Origin: UBA4416 sp040389965
Lineage (GTDB): Bacteria > Bacteroidota > Bacteroidia > B-17B0 > Aurantibacillaceae
NCBI GenBank assembly: GCA_040389965.1
Contig: JAZJZF010000032.1
Location: forward strand, 1 to 35,648
Reading direction: 5' to 3'
DNA length: 35,648 nt
Shown here: one piece after another, positions 1-7,918 of the stretch
Numbering within the stretch: position 1 is the stretch's first letter
Layout of the letters: each line of letters starts with the position of its first letter
Made by a program: the position numbers and the translations under genes
The notes under the pieces: generated by a model
Seen by the model: only the letters and a program-made list of their open reading frames with translations
Told to the model about the DNA's origin: nothing
Databases searched by the model: none

Positions 1-1
1 C

Positions 2-742
2 ATAAGAATACTTGGCTTAACAGAAAAAACCCGCTTTTACCAGGCTTCTACATCGGAGTTATATGGTTTAGTGCAGGAAGTTCCTCAAAAAGAAACAACT
101 CCGTTTTATCCACGCAGCCCTTATGGTGTTGCCAAACTGTATGGTTTCTGGATCACTAAAAACTACCGCGAAGCCTATGGTATGTTTGCCTGCAATGGTA
201 TTTTATTTAATCACGAAAGTCCTTTAAGGGGCGAAACCTTTGTTACCCGAAAAATTACACGTGCGGCGGCCAAAATAAGCCTTGGCTTACAGGATAAATT
301 ATTTATGGGAAATATTGATTCTGAAAGGGATTGGGGCCATGCCAAAGATTATGTAGAGGGTATGTGGCGTATGTTACAACAGCCTGAAGCCGAAGATTTT
401 GTTTTGGCAACAGGAATTAAAATTACCGTAAGGGAATTCATCAATATGGCTTTTGCTGAAGTTGGGATCGTATTGAAGTGGGAAGGGAAAGCTGAAAACG
501 AAAAAGGAATTGACGTAAACAGCGGTAAAACGATTGTTGAAATTGATCCAAAATATTACAGGCCTGCAGAGGTAGATCTTTTAGTGGGAGACGCCACCAA
601 AGCAAAAACAAAAATGGGGTGGACACCAACTTACACTGTTGCTGAATTATGCAAAGAAATGGTAATTGCCGATGTTGAATTATTTAAAAGAGATAAATAC
701 CTTTTAGAAGGCGGACATAAGGTTTTAAACTATAAGGAATAA
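2..742 (+). CDS. gmd: GDP-mannose 4,6-dehydratase, 5'-truncated by window edge
   Basis: This is the C-terminal two thirds (about 246 residues) of GDP-mannose 4,6-dehydratase, a cytoplasmic NADP-dependent enzyme that converts GDP-mannose to GDP-4-keto-6-deoxymannose, the first step to GDP-L-fucose. The reading frame is open from base 2 with no start codon, so the gene begins outside the window. The codons before the GTG at 71 already encode the family motif YQASTSELYG, so that GTG is not the start. Also visible are the short-chain dehydrogenase Tyr-x3-Lys (SPYGVAK) and the family segments CNGILFNHESP and DWGHAKDYVEGMW. Full-length enzymes have about 370 residues. The next gene is the following enzyme of the same pathway, so the two very likely form an operon feeding capsule or O-antigen synthesis. 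The identification is secure. Confidence 0.95.
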   Translation: MRILGLTEKTRFYQASTSELYGLVQEVPQKETTPFYPRSPYGVAKLYGFWITKNYREAYGMFACNGILFNHESPLRGETFVTRKITRAAAKISLGLQDKLFMGNIDSERDWGHAKDYVEGMWRMLQQPEAEDFVLATGIKITVREFINMAFAEVGIVLKWEGKAENEKGIDVNSGKTIVEIDPKYYRPAEVDLLVGDATKAKTKMGWTPTYTVAELCKEMVIADVELFKRDKYLLEGGHKVLNYKE

Positions 743-801
743 CTATTTTTTGGATATGGTGTTTACTATAGTAATACCGGCGATTGAAAGGTAAATTAAA
801 C

Positions 802-1743
802 ATGGAATTAAACTCAAAAATATATGTAGCAGGGCATCGTGGAATGGTTGGTTCTGCTATTATACGTAACCTGCAAAAAAAAGGCTTCACTACACTTATT
901 ACCCGAACTTCTGCCGAATTGGATTTACGCAATTCGCAGGCCGTTAGTGATTTTTTCGAAAAAGAAAAACCTGAATATGTTTTCCTGGCAGCGGCAAAAG
1001 TTGGCGGAATACAGGCTAATAATACTTATAGAGCCGACTTTATTTACGAAAATCTGATGATCCAGAATAATGTGATCCATCAATCGTATCTTCATAAAGT
1101 AAAGAAGTTAATGTTTTTGGGCTCCTCCTGCATTTATCCTAAAATGGCACCTCAGCCGCTAAAGGAAGAATACCTGCTTACCGGTTTATTAGAAGACACC
1201 AACGAACCTTATGCCATTGCTAAGATAGCCGGAATAAAAATGTGTGAAAGCTATAAAAGGCAATACGGTTGTAATTTTATTTCGGTAATGCCTACAAATA
1301 TGTACGGCCCTAACGACAGCTATAATTTAAATAACTCACACGTATTACCGGCTCTTATCAGGAAGTTTCATGATGCCAAAGAAAATAACCTTCCTTTTGT
1401 AGAGATGTGGGGAACAGGAACTCCTATGCGCGAGTTTTTACATGCTGATGACCTTGGCGATGCCTGTGTGTTTTTGATGAATACGTATGATGGTGAAAAG
1501 TTCGTAAACATTGGCTCCGGAACAGACCTCACCATTAAAGACCTTGCTTTATTAATAAAAGATATTGTTGGTTATAAAGGCGAGATAAAACACGATTTAA
1601 GTAAACCCGATGGAACGCCCCGCAAATTAATGGATGTATCTTATATACATTCGTTGGGATGGAAACATAAAATAGAATTGCCTGAAGGAATAAAGCAGGT
1701 ATATGAGGATTTTAAAAACAAAGAAGGCGTGAAAGTGTGGTAA
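802..1743 (+). CDS. fcl: GDP-L-fucose synthase
   Basis: GDP-L-fucose synthase (313 residues; also called wcaG) epimerises and reduces the product of Gmd to GDP-L-fucose with NADPH. The N-terminal Rossmann motif GHRGMVG is at residues 11-17. The active-site serine region MFLGSSCIYP is near 104-113 and the Tyr-x3-Lys pair is Y137/K141 (YAIAK). Length fits the family. An in-frame TTG lies 18 bases upstream at 784, but the ATG at 802 gives the usual N-terminus directly before the nucleotide-binding strand and has an AAAGG purine run in front. It lies 59 bases after gmd on the same strand, and the spacer contains a 12-base palindrome (763-774). Confidence is high. Confidence 0.95.
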   Translation: MELNSKIYVAGHRGMVGSAIIRNLQKKGFTTLITRTSAELDLRNSQAVSDFFEKEKPEYVFLAAAKVGGIQANNTYRADFIYENLMIQNNVIHQSYLHKVKKLMFLGSSCIYPKMAPQPLKEEYLLTGLLEDTNEPYAIAKIAGIKMCESYKRQYGCNFISVMPTNMYGPNDSYNLNNSHVLPALIRKFHDAKENNLPFVEMWGTGTPMREFLHADDLGDACVFLMNTYDGEKFVNIGSGTDLTIKDLALLIKDIVGYKGEIKHDLSKPDGTPRKLMDVSYIHSLGWKHKIELPEGIKQVYEDFKNKEGVKVW

Positions 1744-1755
1744 AGAGATATGAGA

Positions 1756-1906
1756 GATAAGATTTGAGATATGAGACATATTCACGAAAAATAAACTCCA
1801 ATTCAACACCCCCAATTTTGCTTAAACCATTCCCAATATTTTTTAAAACTAAAACTTCTCGCTTAAGGCTTACGCTCTCTTGTCTCATTATCTCACTTCT
1901 CTTATC
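1756..1906. repeat. Inverted repeat spanning start region of Wzi-like gene 1
   Basis: The left arm at 1756-1778 (GATAAG, spacer, TGAGATATGAGACA) reappears in reverse complement at 1881-1906 (TGTCTCATTATCTCA followed by CTTCTCTTATC), with small length differences. The left arm is itself part of a short direct repeat, GAGATATGAGA, at 1745-1755 and 1766-1776. The right arm lies in the coding sequence of the signal peptide. About 100 bases lie between the arms. It could be a degenerate small inverted-repeat element; no gene is inside and no target-site duplication was identified. Confidence 0.5.
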
Positions 1907-3410
1907 TTTGCCTTTAAGGGCGCAGTTCTACAACCTTCCTAACGATTATTTTTTTAATACCTTTTCACAACGGGAATTAGCAAAAATTGATTCTGAGCAG
2001 ATCCATTCTTCTATACAACCCTACATTCCTTTTTTTAATAAAAAGTATGAGTTTGTGGGCGATACACATCGTTTGTTTAAATATGTAAAAAACGATCCGC
2101 TCCTCGAAAAAGTTTTTTCTGATCATTTAATTCATATCCGCTCCAAAACCAATGCTTATGAGTTTAAGGTAGATCCACTGCTAAACATAGAGCTTGGCAG
2201 GTCGTATTCGGATACCACCAATTACAAAAACACTTACACCAATACACGTGGTTTTATTGCCAGTGGTAGCATTGGGAAAACATTTTATTTTGAAACTTTG
2301 TTTTCAGAAAACCAAAGTCAGTTTCCGTATTACATTTCTAATTTTAATAAACAAACCGGTGTAGTGCCGGGGCAGGGCCGTTATAAGCCATTTAAAGCAA
2401 CAGGATACGATTATGCTTTTTCGTCGGGCTTTATTTCATACCAGCCTATTAAACATTTAAATATTCAGTTAGGTCATGGGAAACAAAAGATAGGGAATGG
2501 CTACCGCTCATTGTTGTTAAGCGACAATGCATTTAATTATCCTTATATCAGGCTAACGTCAGAGTGGTTTAAAGGAAGATTGCAGTACACTAATATTTAT
2601 TCGGTTTTAATGAATCTTGAAACAGGAGGCTCCAAAACGCCTCCTCATACTGAACCTCTGTTTCAGAAAAAAGCAGCTTCTTTTCAATACCTGAGCTTTA
2701 ATGCTACTAAACGTATTAATATTGGCTTGTTTCAGGGCATTATATGGAATGCGGCTGATAGCATGAACAGGCAGCATTTAGACTGGCAATACTTTAACCC
2801 GGTTATTTTTTCGAACCTTGGATATTATAAACTCAATAATAAAAACAATATTGTAATAGGCGCAAACCTCAACATAAAAATAACTAATGCTATTAGTGTA
2901 TACGGGCAATTTATGGGCGACGATTTTAGTAATACCTTAGCGCTTGGGAATGCATTTGGTTACCAGGCAGGTGTTAAATACTTTGATGCTTTTAAGTTAA
3001 AGAACCTCATGCTACAGGTTGAATACAATGATGTAAAGGAAGGATCATACAATAGCCCATACGGTACAGTAAGCAATCAAAGTTTTTCGCACTATAATCA
3101 AAACCTGGCCTTTACTCCGGGATACGGCAAAGAACTAATTATACTGGCTGATTATAAGATCCAGCGCGTATTTGTAAATGCCAAATTAAATCTGCAGTAC
3201 CTTACCTTAAACAACTATTCGCTCTATAATAATACCATTGGCCGCGTACAATTAGGCTATACAATAAACCATGCATACAATTTTAATGTATCTTTAGGAT
3301 ATAATTATAGGTATCAGGACTTTTTATCATTTAGCAGCTCAAACAACAAAACCTCGTTTTATACTTTAAGCCTAAAATCAAATTTATATAACACTTATTA
3401 CGATTTTTAA
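1764..3410 (+). CDS. Wzi-like capsule assembly outer-membrane beta-barrel protein (copy 1)
   Basis: The predicted protein (up to 548 residues) resembles the capsule assembly Wzi family, outer-membrane beta-barrels that hold polysaccharide at the surface. It has alternating beta-strand character, many Tyr/Asn/Phe residues and a C-terminal phenylalanine typical of barrel insertion signals. Segments shared with the gene at 4514 include GYRSLLLSD and the pattern YFNPVIF/YLNPIVF. A hydrophobic signal segment (SCLIISLLLSLPLRAQ) begins only about 38 residues in, and no ATG exists before it. Possible starts are TTG at 1764 or TTG at 1818, so the N-terminus is uncertain. The DNA encoding the signal peptide is one arm of an inverted repeat whose other arm lies just upstream. 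It ends three bases before the wecA-like gene, so translation may be coupled. The sugar handled is unknown. Confidence 0.75.
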   Translation: MRYETYSRKINSNSTPPILLKPFPIFFKTKTSRLRLTLSCLIISLLLSLPLRAQFYNLPNDYFFNTFSQRELAKIDSEQIHSSIQPYIPFFNKKYEFVGDTHRLFKYVKNDPLLEKVFSDHLIHIRSKTNAYEFKVDPLLNIELGRSYSDTTNYKNTYTNTRGFIASGSIGKTFYFETLFSENQSQFPYYISNFNKQTGVVPGQGRYKPFKATGYDYAFSSGFISYQPIKHLNIQLGHGKQKIGNGYRSLLLSDNAFNYPYIRLTSEWFKGRLQYTNIYSVLMNLETGGSKTPPHTEPLFQKKAASFQYLSFNATKRINIGLFQGIIWNAADSMNRQHLDWQYFNPVIFSNLGYYKLNNKNNIVIGANLNIKITNAISVYGQFMGDDFSNTLALGNAFGYQAGVKYFDAFKLKNLMLQVEYNDVKEGSYNSPYGTVSNQSFSHYNQNLAFTPGYGKELIILADYKIQRVFVNAKLNLQYLTLNNYSLYNNTIGRVQLGYTINHAYNFNVSLGYNYRYQDFLSFSSSNNKTSFYTLSLKSNLYNTYYDF

Positions 3411-3413
3411 AAT

Positions 3414-4508
3414 ATGGTTGTACTAATACTCGTTTTCGTTACTGCTTTTGCAGTAGTACTCTATTCTACCCCGGCACTTATTAAAGTAGCTGTGCTTAAA
3501 CGATTAATTGATATGCCTACGGAAGACCGTAAAATTCATAAGCGGGCTGTACCAACCATTGGCGGCATTATTATATACGCGGCTACTTTGTTCTCCTTTT
3601 CGCTATGGTATAATATTGATGATTTGCATGACTTTGGGCAGATTTACGAATCGGTAAAAGAATTCAAAATTTTAGTGGCAACCAGTCTGGTTTTATTTTT
3701 TGTGGGTGTAAAAGATGATATTATTGGCACTTCACCCGTAAAAAAATTATTTGCCAACATCCTGGTAGGATTAATTCTGGTGCTGATGGGTGACATCCGT
3801 ATTACAGGACTGCATGGTGTTTTTGGGGTAGAGGGTATTCCACATTGGGGGAGTGTTTTTTTATCGCTGTTTACCTATATTGTAGTGGTTAATGCCATGA
3901 ACTTAATTGATGGTATCGACGGATTAGCTGCCGGAGTAGGTTTTATAGCGGCTTCTGTTTTTGGTGTCTGGTTTGTTTTTGCAAACGAATATACGTTGGC
4001 GTCTTTGTCGTTCTCTCTTTCGGGTGCTTTACTAGGATTTTTGATCTTTAATTTTTCGCCTGCTAAAATATTTATGGGTGACAGTGGCTCATTGATCATA
4101 GGTATGTTTATTTGTGTATTGAGCATTAAGTTAATTGAATACCCCTTAACGAGCCTCGATAAGTTTTGGGTACACATTTCAAAACCTATTGTTGTTATCG
4201 CAGCTCTCAGCTACCCTTTGACAGATACATTAAGGATTTTTATTATCCGCGCGGCTAAAGGCCAATCGCCTTTTGCAGCAGATAAAAACCATCTTCATCA
4301 TCGCTTGCTCGACTGTGGCTATTCGCATGCAAAAACAGTTATTATCATTTACACATTCAGTATTGCAACAGTTGGTGCATCTCTGTTAAGTTATTTCTTA
4401 AACCCAAGCCTTTCTCTTTTTATGGTAATAGCCTGCTGCGTACTGTTTATTTTAATTATCCACCTTTCGTACAAAAGAGCGCAAAAAAAACAATTGCCTT
4501 CAACCTGA
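3414..4508 (+). CDS. WecA/TagO-type undecaprenyl-phosphate N-acetylhexosamine-1-phosphate transferase
   Basis: This 364-residue multi-spanning inner-membrane enzyme belongs to the MraY/WecA glycosyltransferase-4 family. It transfers a sugar-1-phosphate, probably GlcNAc-1-P, from a UDP-sugar to undecaprenyl phosphate to begin a surface glycan. Diagnostic motifs are present in order: DRKIHKRAVPTIGG near 38-51, the magnesium-binding pair D101-D102 (VKDDIIG), NAMNLIDGIDGLAAG at 160-174, MGDSGS at 221-226 and the HLHH cluster at 293-296. These match WecA/TagO better than MraY, which has a different HIHH-type loop context and a cell-wall cluster location. It begins three bases after one Wzi-like gene and ends six bases before another. 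This supports one operon that starts and exports or anchors a fucose-containing polysaccharide; the sugar specificity is inferred. Confidence 0.88.
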   Translation: MVVLILVFVTAFAVVLYSTPALIKVAVLKRLIDMPTEDRKIHKRAVPTIGGIIIYAATLFSFSLWYNIDDLHDFGQIYESVKEFKILVATSLVLFFVGVKDDIIGTSPVKKLFANILVGLILVLMGDIRITGLHGVFGVEGIPHWGSVFLSLFTYIVVVNAMNLIDGIDGLAAGVGFIAASVFGVWFVFANEYTLASLSFSLSGALLGFLIFNFSPAKIFMGDSGSLIIGMFICVLSIKLIEYPLTSLDKFWVHISKPIVVIAALSYPLTDTLRIFIIRAAKGQSPFAADKNHLHHRLLDCGYSHAKTVIIIYTFSIATVGASLLSYFLNPSLSLFMVIACCVLFILIIHLSYKRAQKKQLPST

Positions 4509-4513
4509 TTTTT

Positions 4514-6121
4514 TTGAATACCCGCAAACATATTTACCGCATCTATTATCTATTCTTGCTTTTGTGCAGCCTACATGGCTTTTCTCAAAATGATCCACAG
4601 GCACAAAATATTTTCATCAATCAGGAAACTCAGCAAAGCATTGATCAGTGGAACATTAAATACCCCGACTTAAAATTTCATTCGGGTTTTAAACCTTACC
4701 TCAGCTCAACACTCGAAAATTTTTCGGATACAGCTATTGGCTTTTTACATTATCCTGTTAAAAATTTCTTTTTAAGTAAAACGTTTAATGAAGGCCCCAA
4801 CAAGCACAACCAGTATAGCATTCAGGCCTTACCAATTATTGATTTTCAAGGCGGTTATGATATGCTGGGTTCCAAGTTTGTATCAGAAACAATGGGTGGT
4901 GCTCACGCAAAAATTAACATTAACAACGATTTTACCTTTGCAATAACTGCTATTGGCGGACGGGTAAGCTATCCTGGTTTTATTGATACTACTATTAAAA
5001 CTACAGGATTAATTCCGGGTTTGGGACGTGCTTATAAAAACGCCGACGGGAGTTATAATTTTTCGAACATAAGCGGTTATCTATCATACAGCCCTAACAA
5101 GACTTTTAATTTTCAGTTAGGAAAGGATAAACACTTTATTGGCGATGGCTACCGTTCTCTTTTATTATCTGACTTTTCGAACAGCAATCCTTACTTTGGT
5201 ATTAATGCCAACATATGGCGCATTCAATATAGTGTGTGGTATTCGTGGATGCAGGATTTTTCGCGTTATGATGGCTCACAAAAAAGTTTACAAAATAAAT
5301 TCGGAACCTTTCATTACCTCAGTTTTAATGCTTTAAAAGAACTTAATATTTCATTTTTTGAAAATGTGGTTTGGCAGGGAACAGATACAAACCGCGTAAG
5401 AAGTTTTGATGTGAACTATTTAAACCCAATTGTATTTTACAGACCTCAGGAATACTCGCTAGGCTCATCGGATAACTCAATGATGGGACTTACCATTAGC
5501 GGCAAGCTCTTTGGCTGTTTAAAATTATATGCGCAGGGTGTAGCCGATGAGTTTTATTTTAAAGAGATAAGAGCTCGTAATGGGTGGTGGGCCAATAAAC
5601 AAGGCTGGCAGTTTGGTACAAAATACATTAATGCTTTTAAAGTTAAAGGCTTAACTCTCCAGGCCGAGTATAACGAAGTAAGACCTTACACCTACTCGCA
5701 CGGTAGCGTGCAACAAAATTATTCTAATTACGGTGAGGCTTTAGCGCATCCGTTCGGCGCAAATTTCAGAGAATATTTAGGCTTCGCAAGCTACAGAGCA
5801 AAGCGTTGGATGTTAAGTTTTCAGGGGCTTTCAGCCACTATAGGAATGGATACCTTGAACTCGAACCTGGGACAAAATATTTTTTTAAGCTATACTACCA
5901 GGCCTTACGATTATGGACATAAAACAACACAGGGTAATAAAAGGCGTCTTTTACAAAGCGATATAAAGTTTACTTATTACGTTATTCCAAAGATGAATTT
6001 GAGATTGGAACTGGGTTATATTCAACGAAGTATTAGAGATGATTTGGGTTACGAATTACAATCCCCGTATTTTTACGTGGGTGTTAAAACCAGCATCCAT
6101 CAGTTTTACAGAGATTTTTAG
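4514..6121 (+). CDS. Wzi-like capsule assembly outer-membrane beta-barrel protein (copy 2)
   Basis: A second Wzi-like outer-membrane protein of 535 residues, clearly paralogous to the gene at 1764 (shared GYRSLLLSD, LSFNALK-type and NPIVF-type segments, and a C-terminal YRDF). A conventional signal peptide covers about residues 1-24 (hydrophobic LFLLLCSLHGFSQ, with cleavage likely before the QNDPQ segment). The reading frame begins with TTG at 4514, only five bases after the stop of the transferase gene; there is no ATG between that point and the signal peptide, so TTG is the best start. Tandem Wzi-like genes around an initiating transferase suggest either two barrels working on the same glycan or division of labour. 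The family is known to bind capsule; the specific partner here is not known. Confidence 0.78.
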   Translation: MNTRKHIYRIYYLFLLLCSLHGFSQNDPQAQNIFINQETQQSIDQWNIKYPDLKFHSGFKPYLSSTLENFSDTAIGFLHYPVKNFFLSKTFNEGPNKHNQYSIQALPIIDFQGGYDMLGSKFVSETMGGAHAKININNDFTFAITAIGGRVSYPGFIDTTIKTTGLIPGLGRAYKNADGSYNFSNISGYLSYSPNKTFNFQLGKDKHFIGDGYRSLLLSDFSNSNPYFGINANIWRIQYSVWYSWMQDFSRYDGSQKSLQNKFGTFHYLSFNALKELNISFFENVVWQGTDTNRVRSFDVNYLNPIVFYRPQEYSLGSSDNSMMGLTISGKLFGCLKLYAQGVADEFYFKEIRARNGWWANKQGWQFGTKYINAFKVKGLTLQAEYNEVRPYTYSHGSVQQNYSNYGEALAHPFGANFREYLGFASYRAKRWMLSFQGLSATIGMDTLNSNLGQNIFLSYTTRPYDYGHKTTQGNKRRLLQSDIKFTYYVIPKMNLRLELGYIQRSIRDDLGYELQSPYFYVGVKTSIHQFYRDF

Positions 6122-6211
6122 TTTATCAAAAAAATCACGCAATTCTTTCTGTAGTTATTAACGTTTGTAACAAATTTGCCATATATTTATGTTAAATTAG
6201 TTAAAACATCT

Positions 6212-7909
6212 ATGACAAAAGTAATTATTCTAGGTGGTGGCATTGCAGGAATGAGCGCAGCACATGAGTTAATTGAGAGGGGCTTTGAAGTTGAAATATA
6301 TGATAGAAACCGTGAATATGTTGGCGGAAAGGCCCGTAGTGTAAATGTTCCCGGAACTAATTTAAATGGTAACGATTTTTTACCGGGTGAGCACGGCTTC
6401 CGGTTTTTCCCCGGATTTTATAAGCACATTACCAATACCATGAGCCGTATTCCTTTTACAGGAGGGAAAACATGTTTTGATAATTTAGTGGCAACCGAAA
6501 ATGTAGAGATCACGCAGATAGGCCAATTTCCTATAGTTGTGCCGGTTAACTTTCCCAGCTCGCTGGAAGATGTTATTGAAATGTTTTTAGGATTTTTAGA
6601 AGCAAGCTCAGAACTTACCAAAGCCGAAATAGAGTTTTTTTCGGAACGCATCTGGCAATTAATGACCTCTTGCAACGACCGGTACCTAAATGAATATGAG
6701 CAGGTAGGCTGGTGGGAATATTTAAGAGCTGATGATTTCAGCGATCAATACCGCGCCTTATTGGTAGAAGGACTTACCCGTTCGCTTGTAGCGGCCAAAG
6801 CACAAAGCGCCAGTACACGAACCGTTGGTACTATTTTTCTGCAACTTATTTATGGTATGATGAATACCTCCACCAAAGACACCGACCGTGTGCTCAATGG
6901 CCCTACAAATGATGTATTTTTGAATCCATGGCTCGATTACCTTCAATCGAAAGGCGTAAAATACACCAAGGGACAGGAAGTAATGAGCATAAAAATGGAT
7001 GGCGATAAAGTTTCAGGCGTTTCTATTGCCCCTGTAAATGGCTCACAGGTCGTACGATTTATCACCGGCGATTATTATTTGATGGCAACGCCTGTTGAAG
7101 TAGCTGCACGCCTCATCAATGAAGATATGCTTAAAGTGGATGCTTCTCTTAAAAACATTGTTATGCTTGCACCAAGTGTAGAATGGATGAATGGTATACA
7201 GTTTTATTTAAATAACCGTTTTGATATGCATAAAGGCCACACCATTTATGCTAACTCAAAATGGGCATTGACTTCTATTTCTCAACTCCAATTCTGGGGT
7301 AATTACAATATTCAAAACCGTTTCGATGGAACTGTAAGAGGCGTTTTATCGGTAGACATTTCTGACTGGACAACTGCAGGAAACTTTAATCAACTGCCTG
7401 CACAGGATTGCACACCTGATCAGGTAAAAGATGAGGTGTGGGCACAACTGAAACAGGAAATAAACTATGGCGGTGTGCCTATATTAACAGACGACATGAA
7501 ACGTTTTACCTATCTAGATGCTGACATTGAATTAGTTCAAAAAGAGCCTACCGCTTTAATGATCAAATTGCTAAGTGCTACAGAACTGGATAAGGTAAAG
7601 GACCTTTCCAATAAAGAACCCTTACTGGTTAATCAGGTAAACACCTGGACACTAAGGCCTAATTCTTATACGGAAATCTCTAATTTCTTTATCGCTTCTG
7701 ATTACGTAAAAACATACACCGATCTTGCTACCATGGAAGGTGCAAACGAAGCGGCAAGAAGAGCCGTTAATAATATTATTGAGGCAAGTGGAAGTTCATC
7801 ATCGCTATGCGAGTTGTGGAAATTACAAAGCCCTTGGGAGCTTGATCTCCTTAAAATTAAAGATCAGGAGAGATACAATAAAGGATTGAGTTGGAAAAAT
7901 CCATTATAA
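6212..7909 (+). CDS. FAD-dependent oxidoreductase, amine oxidase/desaturase-like
   Basis: A flavoprotein of 565 residues whose N-terminus has the dinucleotide-binding motif GGGIAGMSAAHELIERG followed by the acidic end of strand 2 (VEIYDRN) and the GGKAR turn found in phytoene-desaturase and amine-oxidase-like enzymes. GEHGFRFFPGFYKHI soon after is typical of a large uncharacterised branch (COG3349-like; members are often annotated as hydroxysqualene dehydroxylase or carotenoid desaturase relatives). The substrate cannot be read from the sequence. An in-frame ATG-like extension exists to 6176, but ATG 6212 places the nucleotide-binding strand at residue 3 as usual. No carotenoid or hopanoid genes are adjacent. 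The phosphatase gene follows after nine bases, so the pair is probably co-transcribed. Confidence 0.8.
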   Translation: MTKVIILGGGIAGMSAAHELIERGFEVEIYDRNREYVGGKARSVNVPGTNLNGNDFLPGEHGFRFFPGFYKHITNTMSRIPFTGGKTCFDNLVATENVEITQIGQFPIVVPVNFPSSLEDVIEMFLGFLEASSELTKAEIEFFSERIWQLMTSCNDRYLNEYEQVGWWEYLRADDFSDQYRALLVEGLTRSLVAAKAQSASTRTVGTIFLQLIYGMMNTSTKDTDRVLNGPTNDVFLNPWLDYLQSKGVKYTKGQEVMSIKMDGDKVSGVSIAPVNGSQVVRFITGDYYLMATPVEVAARLINEDMLKVDASLKNIVMLAPSVEWMNGIQFYLNNRFDMHKGHTIYANSKWALTSISQLQFWGNYNIQNRFDGTVRGVLSVDISDWTTAGNFNQLPAQDCTPDQVKDEVWAQLKQEINYGGVPILTDDMKRFTYLDADIELVQKEPTALMIKLLSATELDKVKDLSNKEPLLVNQVNTWTLRPNSYTEISNFFIASDYVKTYTDLATMEGANEAARRAVNNIIEASGSSSSLCELWKLQSPWELDLLKIKDQERYNKGLSWKNPL

Positions 7910-7918
7910 AAAAAGTAC

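Noticed and set aside
763..774. 12-base palindrome TTACTATAGTAA between gmd and fcl as an operator
   Set aside because: Single copy inside an apparent operon and not followed by a promoter box; chance is likely in AT-rich DNA.
6150..6190. Consensus promoter before the flavoprotein gene
   Set aside because: TTTG and a TATATTTA box exist, but only 14 bases separate them; too weak to list.
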